Source: Fasciola hepatica (Eukaryota > Platyhelminthes > Trematoda > Plagiorchiida > Fasciolidae). Taken from it: 64,000 nucleotides of DNA. Shown in pieces: positions 43,828 to 54,144 of this stretch. The DNA is taken from the NCBI GenBank assembly GCA_948099385.1, contig CANUEZ040000113.1:4352501-4416500 (forward strand), in the 5' to 3' direction. Numbering within the stretch: position 1 is the stretch's first letter; each line of letters opens with the position of its first letter. The notes below the pieces were generated by a model. That model worked only from the letters and a program-made list of their open reading frames with translations, did no database searches and was not told the DNA's origin. Made by a program: the position numbers and the translations under genes.

Positions 43828-44759
43828 TCAGTAACCCTTCGCGTTCGAAAAACGTACGCAGTTGTTCGGAGATGATAATTTCGAATACTTCCGAAATAAT
43901 AGGTGTAAGGGGAAATGGAATGATAGTTATTCGGGTGAGAATGATTACTGAGTTTTTGAATAGGAAAAAACAACGGAGTGTTTTCAGGGGATTGGCGAAG
44001 CAGAAAACTGAACAGAAAGAGACAGAGGAGACGGCACAAGAGGGGGACCAATTCAGGAGCACGTACTGTAAGGACGATGGGTGGTATACCGTCCGGATCG
44101 GGTGGTTTGGATGTCCCCAGGGAAAGCAGCATTTGTCGAATCTTCCTAGTGCTGATATGAGGTTGAAAATGGGAGACAGAGGGAAAAGAAGCAACCGAAG
44201 GAATACGATGAGTAGGTAAGATGGAGTTGGAGGCGAACCGGGAAGCCAAAACCTTGGCTGTCTCTTGTGGTTCACGAACAAGATCACCAGAGGAATTGCA
44301 GATGGGAGGAAAATTGGAGGTACAAAAGTTGCGGGAGACTGCTTTGGTAAGGGACCAGAATGTTCGGCTACTGGTGGCGGATGAGAGTAATCGTTCGGCT
44401 TTCCAGCGGACGAAGCGTTCTTTGGATCTTTGTACTGTTGGCAAGCTTCTCTTTCTGGCTTGCACGAAGCAGCGGTGAGAGTCGGAAGTGGACGAGCGAT
44501 GCCAGCGGCGAAATGTTGCTCTCTTCAAGCGTCCAGCACGATCAGATGCTTGGTTGAACCACTCGGAGAATTCGAGTTTGCTGGATTTGGAAAAATTAGG
44601 AATAAAAAGTTGCATACCTTGAACAACAATGTCAGTGAAGTTAGAAAAAGAAGCGGAAACGTCAGAAGTAAAACCGCAATTGTTCTGGGGGTAGGAAGCT
44701 AGGAAATCGCGAGAGCCGTTTCTGTTGGCTGAACTGTAGCTCCAAAATGTGTGTCTCAA
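43824..44759 (-). pseudogene. LINE linker and RT finger region, 311-codon ORF
   Basis: The longest believable ORF in the window. It reads through the linker between endonuclease and RT (ERFVRWKAERLLSSATSSRT, FWSLTKAVSRNFCTSNFPPI) and into the finger domain (LGTSKPPDPDGIPPIVL, the KAPGPDGIP-like motif). Downstream the palm continues in the next register after an indel near 43,830. The K-PGPDG motif has D for G (PPDPDG). Confidence 0.8.
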
Positions 44760-45454
44760 GGTTGGTGGGGTATCGGAACGAGTAAAATTGATGGAACAGG
44801 AAATAATACAGAGGCCAAATGAGCTAAGTGGACGAAGAGCGAAGATGTGTGTGTGGGGATGTCACTAAGTCGGCTCAGGTCGTTGACCACGGTGAAAAGT
44901 TCGGCTTCGCGCCCTAAAGCTGAAGTGTCCGATGAGTGAATCAACCAATCTCAATGGTAAACATTAGAATTGCCTAAGAATGTGATATGAGAGTTGGGAC
45001 CTGATACAAACAAGTGCTGTGTTCAAAGGTAGTAAGTCAAAGATCGGTGGGTCTCTACTGTTGAGTGGAAGGTAAATAAAACAAAAGTAATGATTAAAAT
45101 AAGGAAGTTGGAGCTTCAGTCACATCAACTGAAATTCACGGTTGGAAAATTTGAGATCGTTCAGTCGGGATATGGTGTCTAACTGATGCACAAGGGCACA
45201 GACACGAGCTTTGGGTGACAAAGAGGAGTGAAAGATATAGTTAGGAAATTGGTGGCTGGTATCTGATGTGAGTTGGGGATTTCAGCTTCGGTCAAAAATA
45301 GGGCTAAAGGAGAAAGGGATTTGGGAAACTGGTGTACACATTCAATATTACGGTTCATTCCTTGGATGTTTGTGAGGATGATGAGTTCGTGCCTGTTTTC
45401 GGGGTGAGAACAGAGAGGAAGAGAGTGAGTACGTATGGGATTGTGAGTAGTCAT
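44756..45454 (-). pseudogene. LINE endonuclease remnants
   Basis: Frames at 45179-45454 and 44756-44944 contain FLTEAEIPNSHQIPATNFLT (corresponding to the ET-L active-site region) and GREAELFTVVNDLSRL (the loop before the final histidine segment). The segment between them is out of frame. The catalytic histidine region near 44770 has not been identified with confidence. Confidence 0.6.
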
Positions 45455-45479
45455 GGTTCGTACTGAGGAGGAAGCCGGT

Positions 45480-46520
45480 AACCACGATCCTGAGACTTAA
45501 AGTGGCTCACTTCTTTGGACTTCTGGATGTGAAAAAATCAAGTGAATCTTTCATTATCTGTAATATTCAGTATCCTTGTGCCAACAATACTCCCTCTGAA
45601 CGTGTTTCAGTGTCCATTGGACCACGTTCAGCCGTATGCTGTTCGCGACATTGAAAAGTGACCGACGAGGCTAGATCAGTGATTGTACATTGGAACAGTG
45701 GTTCGCGCGTCACTGGATGTTTACTGGCGTTATCCCCGCCCGACCGGCTGTACCGCCATAGCTCAGATGACAGATCGTCTGCTAGGTACGCTGAATTTCG
45801 TCCGTTCGTTTCCGGCTACAGGTTTTAGACTTTTTGAATGAGAAAAATACTACCTAAGAGATCCAGGCTTCTCAAGCCAATAATACTTGCTACCATTACT
45901 GTAACTGAACTCTCGCAAGTTACTGGTTAGAGTACTAGTTTATTCAACCAGTGTTTATAAGGTTTGGTGGTAGAACACTCATCCTGATCCATCCCAGTAG
46001 CTCCAGTGAGAAGACATTTCTATCTTCGAATCATTTTCTTTTATTGGCACAACAGACATGTGTTAATCATAACCAAAACCATGCGTAAAATCTTACCGGT
46101 CTATTAATAGACCTAAACGGTTCGTTTGGCTGGTTCTTCTGATTGCTTCTAGATTAGCTGATTTGGCCCTGACCGGCTCAGGCAAAGGGTAGCAGCCGAT
46201 TGGCCCACTGACCTCTCGACTGGCTCCACTTTCATCGGCGATTCTGGTCAGCCGATCACGTGTTGTCTGCTTTAATGCCTCCGACCTTGTGCTTGATTCT
46301 GGATGGGTGATGGCAAGCTGTCTGACCACTGAACTGGATCATCTATTAGCATTGTGCTAGGCCCATTCCCTTACAATATTCAATTCTGATTCCATTCCTA
46401 AAGAACTTGAGGTTGTGAGGATCATGCGAAAATGTACTTTCCATTCCTTGTACATCGAAGGTGAAAGATAGGTAACTTGTAAAAAATCATGTATTGTATT
46501 TCATCTGTCATACAGAATTA
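45480..46520. other. No recognised gene
   Basis: A minus ORF at 46093-46329 is hydrophilic and without a domain. Nothing else is visible. Confidence 0.4.
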
Positions 46521-46525
46521 TGTGA

Positions 46526-46780
46526 ATGGCTGAGCTACAAGCTTCAATAATCACACACCGAGTTAGGCTTGGAAAACTAACGTTCACTTCAACATCACTG
46601 AAAACGACATCGATAGTAGATTCACCGAAAAATGACGGTTTCAGTCCTAAACTATTTCGTTCGACAATCTACCTAAACACAGTCTCTTATCTGTGGAATG
46701 AACATGTTACTCCGAAAGAAAACGGAAGAATGAGACCGAAAAGCCACGATCAAGCATCAAGAATTCATGGGGATCACTAA
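46526..46780 (+). CDS. Unrecognised 84-codon ATG-initiated ORF
   Basis: TGAATG gives a stop immediately before the start codon, so the ORF is complete as a single exon: MAELQASIITHRVRLGKL then a Ser/Thr-rich run, YLNTVSYLWNEHVTPKENG and a basic tail ending RIHGDH. The composition is ordinary, with no membrane segment, signal peptide or repeat. I do not recognise it, and it may be chance. No clear splice donor or polyadenylation signal is adjacent. Confidence 0.2.
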   Translation: MAELQASIITHRVRLGKLTFTSTSLKTTSIVDSPKNDGFSPKLFRSTIYLNTVSYLWNEHVTPKENGRMRPKSHDQASRIHGDH

Positions 46781-46834
46781 TATTTCTTGTAGGAAATGGA
46801 AGGTCTCTTGCACTTTTCGCAAATGGAAGTTCAT

Positions 46835-46920
46835 TTCGCGACCCGGAATCGAACCAGAAACCCTCCGGTTGCCGGACAGTTACCCTAACAGCTGAACTAT
46901 TGAGATAAAGCCAGTCGGGC
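46835..46920 (-). repeat. tRNA-derived SINE head, family D, minus copy
   Basis: Minus reading: TATCTCAATAGTTCAGCTG (A-box side), ACTGTCCGGCAACCGGAGGG, CTGGTTCGATTCCGGG (B box with pairable T stem). The T arm folds well, but the anticodon arm does not form a normal seven-base loop, so a working tRNA is unlikely. Confidence 0.6.
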
Positions 46921-47184
46921 GCGAATACCGCAAGCGAATACTAACTGATGGGCAACCACTGCTTCAGTGATTCGCAATAAAATGTTATGGGTTTATTCAC
47001 TCAGTTAGCCTAATCTTTCTCCTTCAGATGCATTCAAAAAGCAGTAGACTAAACGAGGTCCAGTGAATATTGAGATGTATCAGTAGAATCTATCATTGAC
47101 ACAAAGAACTTGAAAATCGCAGGTAATGTAAAGTTAGCTTACATTTTGCATTCAAAGTTCTAGCCGCCTCTCGTTGATCGAAGC

Positions 47185-47270
47185 ACAGTAACTGAGCTGG
47201 TGGAAAAACTGTCCGGTAACCAGAAGGTCACTGGTTAGATTCCAACATGCCGTGTGGATGTCTCCATGCA
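47185..47270 (+). repeat. tRNA-derived SINE head, family D, plus copy
   Basis: ACTGTCCGGTAACCAGAAGG and CACTGGTTAGATTCC repeat the anticodon-side and B-box blocks of the copy 300 bp upstream, on the opposite strand. Confidence 0.5.
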
Positions 47271-48510
47271 AATAAGAAGAAGAGTGGACTTCTCACGATC
47301 TCAGTCATTCAGGATCCTCGTGCTGACTGTAGTTTCCCAGTATTCATTGTCATTCACTACTAATTTTAGTGAGTTTCTGATTACAGATTTCATAAACGTG
47401 TCAGTACTACTCTGCAAGTATTTCAGATTCAAATTAGATGTTTGGATTCAATTGTTTCCCGTTGTTTCTAGACTAGGCCGTTTTATTCAGAATCAAACTG
47501 TGATTCAGTGCGTGGACTTGAGTATGAATGACGAGCAGTTAGTCCCAACATTATATAGTCGTCTTCTCAGACTTTATTACCTACTTGGGTAGTCAAGTCC
47601 AATCAATAAGATAACCCTGGTTGGAGTTTTTGCTAAGGCTTTTGTGAGAAACACAACTCGTAATTTCAAAGAAGAGAATACGCACCCATGAATCAATAAA
47701 ATAATAGCCATTTACCACTGAGATTGGACTTTCGAGCCCTTTTAAATTTTTGGATCCCTTAGTCCTTTTCCTCAACGATTTGTCCGCCTAGGTTTTCAAT
47801 TCGAATTGAGCTTTTTTCTGAAATTCGTTTTCAAGCACTGCAAGCAAGCAAAATTGATTAGTCGACTAGTGGTCCTTTTGCAAATTGAAAATGACGAGAC
47901 GATTCTTTGAATCTGTAATGTCATCCATCAGAATTAGTACACCGTGGTAAGATTTTTCTCGGATTTAGACCATACATAGACAAGCATGATGAACACATAT
48001 TTCTGTGGCAGAATAGTATGATAGCACACAAATACAGTCGGTGGTGTAAATTGTCACATACGAATAGAATTTCCTATAGTCGTCAAATTTATCACATACT
48101 GTGACGTGTACTTTTTTAAACTGCATCAGTTTCGTTTTGATGGTCTTTTTCACTTGCGGAAAATCTGAAAAAAATTATCGAAGACAGAAGCTTAAGTTAG
48201 GATTATCTTAGGTGCAATCGGCATTGGTTAACTGAAAACAGGATACAGCAACGTGGTGTTGCAAAGCTTATCTCCTCAATATTTTCGTTAAACCTCATCA
48301 AGTCAAGGCACAATCCACGTGCAAATAAATCATAGTCAGTCGTTTCTGATATTCTGATATTAAGGCTGCCCATATTTCTACCAAAACAAATCTTTAGTGA
48401 CAGGTAACATTGCAGGTTCCTATCGCTTGACAGAGACTGTCTCTCGTCTGGTACTTTGTGCCAAGAAAATACTTTTGCTCTGTTTTGTCCCGCTTCCCGA
48501 TATCCAGTCT
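47271..48510. other. No recognised gene
   Basis: A 112-codon plus frame (47254-47592) begins inside the SINE with a GTG and has no domain. The rest is short ORFs. Confidence 0.4.
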
Positions 48511-48514
48511 CTAG

Positions 48515-48703
48515 GAAGTGGTGATCAAATGGTAACCAGTGTGGAATTTGGACCGCGATGTCCCGAGTTTGATTCGCGCGACCACTGGAAGCATCCGCAT
48601 TCGGCAGCCCTTCATTGGTAGCAGCCCCCTTCCAGAAACACTGTAAGTTGTGTTATGATAAATGGGGGAGGTAAAGGGTTATTATTATTATTATTATTAT
48701 TAA

Positions 48704-48737
<34 letters not shown>

Positions 48738-48761
48738 ATTATTATTATTATTATTATTATT
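48515..48761 (+). repeat. SINE family C, plus copy with (ATT)n tail
   Basis: GTGGTGATCAAATGGTAACC head, CCCGAGTTTGATTCGCGCG (B box), CATTCGGCAGCCC and CCTTCCAGAAACACTGTAAG body, then 80 bp of (ATT)n with occasional AAT at 48679-48761. The position of the microsatellite matches the minus copy at 42.1 kb. Confidence 0.7.
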
Positions 48762-48764
48762 GTA

Positions 48765-49025
48765 AAGCAGCTGCTGATCGAAGATTCCAGTCTCTCACGA
48801 TGAGGCAACCTTTGACCCCAGATAGTAAATTCGTTAGTGTAGTGCCAGGTTCTGTAAATTCTGGGGTAGAGGGAAACATTCTGGGAGGTTTCGTTAGAAT
48901 ATGATAACGCAGCGGAAGTCTCCTTTTTCTTACGGAATCGATTTGTAATCCATTACAGTCTTATTTTTAAAAACAGGGCATCAAAGATAATTTGGGACAG
49001 TTTGCAGCAAAACATGGTTTACTAG
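48765..49025. other. No recognised gene
   Basis: Short flank between the SINE tail and the next coding-like ORF. Nothing is recognised. Confidence 0.4.
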
Positions 49026-49031
49026 TTCATC

Positions 49032-49208
49032 ATGAAAATCGAGGACTGGGACAGAGATCTAAATGAACTGTGTTTAACTTCGATGAAAACCCACCAATTT
49101 CATATGCAGGGTGATTTTCTTCGAATTGATGAAATGGTTAGAGAAGCTGACAAACAGCTTGGGTCGATAAGCGAATATGCTTCTGAACCCAACTACCACC
49201 GCGAATAA
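49032..49208 (+). CDS. Small coding-like ORF or terminal exon, unrecognised
   Basis: An ATG-initiated frame of 58 codons reads MKIEDWDRDLNELCL, KTHQFHMQGDFLRIDEMV, READKQLGSISEYASE and ends NYHRE before TAA. It is rich in charged residues, predicted helical, low in Ser/Leu codons from AT-rich noise, and looks more like real protein than most ORFs here. A TAG directly upstream in frame lies in TTTACTAG, which could also be a splice acceptor placing this as a last exon. I do not recognise the family. Confidence 0.35.
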   Translation: MKIEDWDRDLNELCLTSMKTHQFHMQGDFLRIDEMVREADKQLGSISEYASEPNYHRE

Positions 49209-49574
49209 AAAGAGGTAGTAATTAAATTATGTAAATTGGACGTAGGAAAACAAGACAAAACAGATCATTGTGTCAAAGTCTTCAGAAAAACGGTATAAAG
49301 TCTGACAATGAATGATTTTGATTCGTTTTCATTTGGCCTCATTTTTGCCACAGTAGAGCCTGTATGATAGAACAATCCGTTGCGATCATAAGTTGATCCA
49401 GCTCTTTAGCATTTGTTAACCCAAAGCTCAGCGTCAAATTGGTTCATTGATTTAAGCAATGGTGATCACGCCAAAGGTTATACTACGTTGGTTCTTGATG
49501 CAGAATAAAGGAACCCCGCAGAATTAGTATAGCGTAACCGAGATCGGCTGGAGTTGGATAAAAAATGATCATGG

Positions 49575-49670
49575 CCCGTTCTTGAGAAAGATTAGCCGCA
49601 ATAACCGAAATGTCGACTGACTACCAACATATACGAAATTTGTGTATTACTGATTATCTGGGATACAAAA
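49575..49670 (+). repeat. Dispersed repeat R copy 3, partial
   Basis: GTTCTTGAGAAAGATTAGCC, ATAACCGAAATGTCGACTGA and CTACCA correspond to the first third of copies 1 and 2. Confidence 0.5.
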
Positions 49671-50292
49671 AGTGTCTTTATGATGGTTCCTGGTACACCT
49701 GAGAATTGTTTATGCAAGCACAATCATGTTTGGTATTTTCAGCACTCCGGGATATAAACAACAAAGAACAGTAAATAAGCCTATTTAAGGGGAAAATTCT
49801 TATCCGCTTTCATTCTCAAAGTATGCGTGCGTCACCTGTGTAATACATGCACTATTTTGACACAGTGCAGTAAACCTCTTTTGAGAACATTCGTTTTTGG
49901 TGTATTATGGTTAAACGAATAGGAACCAAGATAGATAGCTTTGTAAGTCATATTTTGTTATAATGGTAATTGGAACGATTTTTGTGCTTGAATCGGCTGT
50001 CTAAAATCCTCAGAGAGCGGAAACCTTCACACAGCCATAGGTGTGTATCAGGTTTTTAGTGTTCTAACGACCGTTAGAATAGCTATCCTAAACGAACCGG
50101 GCGATAGAGGATTGCTGTCCACCATCAAATTATCCAAAAAAGACTATCGGTTTCGAATACTTAAGCCCCGAGGTGTATGGTACACCGACTACTCAAAGTA
50201 CCTTGACGTGTCTGTTGAGGCGTGCTGATTTTGTCTAAATTATGTCTTTGTGATAACTTATTTTGGCCCAAAAGTTAAAAGTAGTAGACCTC

Positions 50293-50308
50293 GGGGGGGG
50301 GGGGGGGG
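50293..50308. repeat. Poly(G) tract, G16
   Basis: Sixteen consecutive G residues. The length may be an assembly estimate. Confidence 0.95.
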
Positions 50309-50985
50309 AATCCAACCTATGCATGGATACCATGCATGCTTTTTCGTACCGCGTGTTGTCTACCAGCTACGATACCATCCTACACCAACGAGCTTATGGT
50401 TTTGTTTCCACAGCCATAGTATCACATTTTATCAAAAGACTTACTGGTTGGAGACTGGATGTTGAAGAGACAAGAAGATCGAAGGTAAATTTGATCGAAC
50501 TCCAGACTCGGATTCATTGTGGCGTAAGCTTTTGTTTGATCGGTTGTCCAGAGTTGATAGTTCTGTAATGGACAATTCTTTTGAAACTTGAAATAAATCT
50601 TTGGAATTAGAGTGCCAATATATTGAACTATCCAGTTGCAGAAGTCCGTTGATCTCGGTCTGAGGCAGACTCAACGAATGGCTCCACCCACGGCTTGTGA
50701 GGCCGCGTCGGTTGGCGTAAACAGGATGATCTTTTTGCCAACTGTCCCAAACAATTTCCCGGATTTTGTTGATCAGCTGGTATGGATCGCGTGATTGTTT
50801 TCCTGTTCAAATGTAAACAGTTATCACCCGAGGCACTGATGTGATAACAAAATGTTGATGTCGCTGACATTTTGTTTAAATGCTTCGGTCAATTCTAACT
50901 TTAAAGATAAAAGAATTTCGCATTGACTGCCAAATTTTTAAAATAGAAACCATTCAATAAGCATCTCGTTCAGCGGTGAGATTGA

Positions 50986-51264
50986 ATTGAAGATGGTTTT
51001 TTCCGTACGAATCTATTTCTTTCTGGAATGCGAACTTCAAAGGGCTTTGGAAGAAGCACGAGTAGCGTGAATAAAAAAGTGTGGTCATCCGTAAACCGAA
51101 TTTCCATCTGTGATCCAAATAAAATTATCGCGCTTTGGCTTCATTTCGTGCAGAGGGGATTACACGCAATTTATCGTTTTCAGAAGACACAAATTCCGAC
51201 GGACGCTACTTTTGACCCATTAGCTCTCATACAAATAATGGTGGGAATCGGCCCCTCGAGATGA
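50986..51264 (+). CDS. Unrecognised coding-like open frame
   Basis: The frame is open for 92 codons, with an ATG at 51028. It starts after a TGA and contains DGFFRTNLFLSGMRTSKGFG, STSSVNKKVWSSVNRISICD and WLHFVQRGLHAIYRFQKTQ. Composition is protein-like, but no domain is recognised. It could be part of an uncatalogued transposon or a host exon. A weak upstream continuation (50930-50985) contains stops. Confidence 0.25.
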   Translation: MEDGFFRTNLFLSGMRTSKGFGRSTSSVNKKVWSSVNRISICDPNKIIALWLHFVQRGLHAIYRFQKTQIPTDATFDPLALIQIMVGIGPSR

Positions 51265-51539
51265 AACATATACCACCCGGAGGACCGAGGAGATGGTAGA
51301 AGTGAGAGAAGTTTTAACACATGAAGTTTAGTTTCTCACAGCTTGGTGCAGTTTCAATCGAACTGTCTGATCTACGCAATCATCATAAGCCGAAGGGGTT
51401 TGCTTGAAATCGATTTTTACGCACTACTCAGTTTTACCGGTATCATCTTTCCTAGTGTGTATACTTGCCGCATTTAATTTGCAGATAAACGTGTTCTAGT
51501 TTCGTCATTTAATAATACCGTTTTTTTCATGATGCCTGA

Positions 51540-51800
51540 TGAAAATCGACGTTCAGCATTCGGAGGCTTAGACCATGACCAGTATTGGTTGAGTGTTTCA
51601 GGGGAACCACCTAGCACTCCAGGGGTCAGAGGTTCAAATCCCGACGTCGCCGGTGAATTTGGTGGAAGACAGCAATCCATTATCACAAAGCTCATGAGCA
51701 AGCTTAACCTAATGGGAACTTACGTGATTACCCGCCACCCAAACTTCGAGGGTCATTTTCGCCGTTATCACTAGTACCACAGTCGGTCTTCAAGGCTATA
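51540..51800 (+). repeat. SINE family A, plus copy
   Basis: AGAGGTTCAAATCCCGACG is the B box. GGTGAATTTGGTGGAAGACAGCAATCCATTATCAC, in two parts, matches the family A block after the head (GGTGGTAGACAGTAATCCA). The 3' body has diverged. Confidence 0.6.
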
Positions 51801-51948
51801 GATTATGACCATCCAGTGCACTTATAAGGAAACATGAAAAAAAACAAAGATGCAGTGAATATAAGTTCTAAGGGGGCTTACTCCAAAAGAATTGTAAATT
51901 CGCCCGTCACAGTGTGATTTTACTTTGGGTAGTTTTGTCTACATTAAG

Positions 51949-52019
51949 TTTGGAGGACGTATTCCTAAATCGTCAACATGATCTTTCTTTTCCATTCTGG
52001 AAACTGAAACTTGTCACAA
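51949..52019 (+). CDS. Candidate internal exon, unrecognised
   Basis: TTTTGTCTACATTAAG provides an acceptor and ACAAGTAAGC a donor around 71 bp. The only well-formed frame reads LEDVFLNRQHDLSFPFWKLK and then LVT. The peptide is coherent and the splice phases (1 and 1) are compatible. It lies on the same strand as the 36.98 kb exon, but nothing links them. Family unknown. Confidence 0.3.
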
Positions 52020-52129
52020 GTAAGCCTGATCTTTTTTGTTTGAATAGTTTCTGTGCAATGGTTTCCAGGATAAGAACCAAGATATTTTGTAAAGTAATCG
52101 GCTGGCTGACTTCATACAGATCTCTCTGA

Positions 52130-52515
52130 TGAGGACTGATCTGACTACTGAACTTTCGGAAACATATCTTCTATGCTTTGGGACGTAAGAACAGTGAAAG
52201 GGGAGTAACCGACAGTCACAAAGAACCTCTATACTGTCCCGCACGATAGGCTTTCGTGATAGTGAACCTGACAGTGACCAGTTACATAAGGTTTCAATGA
52301 GAAAGACCTGGGTGGGAATGGGCTGAGTGACAGTGCATTGCTGTGTCTACCTCCAATGTAACCGGCTGTGTTGAAGACTTATATCAGTCAACTGCCAACG
52401 GTCACAGAACTATCACACAATTGAACAAAATGAGAAGTGTCGCCGGCCTTCAAAATGCATAGTGAAAAATATTCCAGCATCACTCCTTCATTTTATTCCT
52501 TTACTTGGTTCCTTT
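52130..52515. other. No recognised gene
   Basis: A faint trace of family A SINE body (GACAGTGCATTGCTGTGTCT, near 52330) may be present. Otherwise nothing. Confidence 0.35.
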
Positions 52516-52519
52516 TTGT

Positions 52520-52680
52520 TAAATCATAACAGAAAAATATTTCAGGAAGAGGGTCGTGACCATTTTCAGGCTGTAAATTGGAGAAAGTGACCGGCAGTGG
52601 GGGGGGGGGGCGCAGATTCGAACGAGTGAAGAAGCGTCTTAAGTTCACCACTATGACCGTTTGACCATGGCCAATTTTTA
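52520..52680 (-). repeat. SINE family C, minus copy
   Basis: ATATTTCAGGAAGAGGGTCG, TGACCGGCAGTGG with a G12 run, GCAGATTCGAACG (B box reversed), AAGTTCACCACTATGACCG and TTTGACCATGG match the copy at 54.85 kb in order and orientation. Confidence 0.7.
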
Positions 52681-52684
52681 GTGC

Positions 52685-53480
52685 GTACAACATTTAGGAT
52701 AAAAGTTTCTATGGTTGTGGTCAAATTAAACTTTTAACTGGACAGATCTCAAAACTGTGACATTCACAATGAAACTGAAGATCGAAGTACTTGTTACTCC
52801 TGGAAATCACAAGCCCAACAGGAAGTGAAAAACAAATCGGGCCGTCTGATTTTGCTAAGTTTTGAATTGTTTTATTCGCCACAAACTGTACTGATGAGAG
52901 TAGATGATATGTGTTTGGACAATAAAAAATCAGCTGCCTTGTGAAAATTGGCCTTTCATAAACTGTGGTTCGAAAGTCATATTCTCCTCCGCACTAACGG
53001 CAAACAAAAATCTCTGTTTAGTAATGGAATCAGAGTAAAAACTACCCAAACTAAAATTTGTATCATTCATAATTCCTTCGGTCCGGAAAACTGAATCTGA
53101 TTTCTTAAAATTGTGAGATGGCAAACACGTCTTCCCAACACGAATTTCAGAAAACTTGATTTAAAAAAACCGTGTATTATCATTCCTGAACGTTCCACAT
53201 GTTTGACTGTGTTTCACCTGTTTTCTCTAGAACGATATTTTTACAATTCACAGAATAAATATACCGTACTATTTTATTTGTTGTTTTCCAGTAACATACA
53301 CCAGTCCTGAGGGGCTCATTATTAACTACAATAAATTTCACTCACGAATTCTTCTGCACTTTTTGGGTTTTAATGGCTCGGGGTTTGTACATTATTTCGT
53401 ACACCAATGGCATTTAATATTACTTGTAGTAATTAAATTTGTCTCAATTTTCCAAGATTATTTGCTAAAATTCACTCGGA
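52685..53480. other. No recognised gene
   Basis: AT-rich DNA with ORFs of 64-65 codons that have no domain. Confidence 0.4.
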
Positions 53481-53484
53481 AATT

Positions 53485-53640
53485 GTTGACCGGTGGTGGT
53501 CAACCGGTTATCATCGTGGATTATGGGCAATAACGGCCCGGGTTCAATTCCCGCCACCGTCGGTCTCTTCCCCGTTTGGCGGACGCAGTCCCCTTCCCGA
53601 ACTGTTGTAAGTAAAAAAGGAAGTGAAAGAAAATTTTTTA
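53485..53640 (+). repeat. SINE family C, plus copy
   Basis: GACCGGTGGTGGTCAACCGG, TTATCATCGTGG, CCCGGGTTCAATTCCCGCC (B box) and CCTTCCCGAACTGTTGTAAG are the best-preserved head and body start of this family. The GGTCTCTTCC-GTTTGGCGG block after the B box is shared with 61.7 kb. Confidence 0.75.
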
Positions 53641-53644
53641 AACA

Positions 53645-54140
53645 ACCAGCTACCTATCTTTCCGACTTCGCAATTGCATTGCCTTTTTGATTATCCTAAC
53701 AGATTTCTCCTACGTCCGGGAAGTTCATTTTGAATCATTCAAAACGTTCAGTTCCACGAAACAGTTAGTTCTCTCAATAGTTTATCCTGAAACCACTTAA
53801 AAGACACATGACCTTTTGTCTAACACCTTCTCGGCAACCTGTAGCCCGCTAGAGGTTGAAATACTGAAACCGTTGTTTCGTTGCATTGAGCATTTCATGG
53901 TATTCTCCTTTTTTGATTGGAAAAAAGTGAAGTTGAATGATGGCTACTCCGTGAATAATATTTAGAACAATTGTGCATACCTTCTTCATTTTGAAAAGTC
54001 ACCAAAGAGGAATCGCACTCTAACTTGTTTCTTCTCGAATATTTCTTGTAAACGGAGAGAAGCTGTGGCAAAGCTGCGCTGTAATCCTCTGGTCAGGATT
54101 TCTCAAACCCCATATAAGTTATTTTTTACATCATACATTC
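53645..54140. other. No recognised gene
   Basis: Short ORFs only. Confidence 0.4.
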
Positions 54141-54144
54141 GTTT

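Larger units (their letters stand above)
43380..45470 (-). mobile_element. LINE with APE endonuclease and RT, 3' truncated
   Basis: Minus order: endonuclease pieces (45454-45179, FPKSLSPLALFLTEAEIP; 44944-44756, GREAELFTVVNDLSRLSDIP), a long linker and RT-finger frame (44759-43824), and an RT palm frame (43827-43387) with ISKAFDRVWHKGHLAKL, NAGVSRGPVLDPTLFLLFI and FADEA. The element stops about 40 residues after the polymerase box, where the sequence runs into the microsatellite, so the thumb and 3' end are missing. The layout fits a Jockey/CR1-type LINE. Frame changes show it is inactive. Confidence 0.8.
49209..50985. other. No recognised gene; repeat R copy and poly(G)
   Basis: Contains repeat R copy 3 (49575-49670), a faint family A SINE trace near 50090-50180 and a G16 run. 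ORFs over the G run are not credible. Confidence 0.4.
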
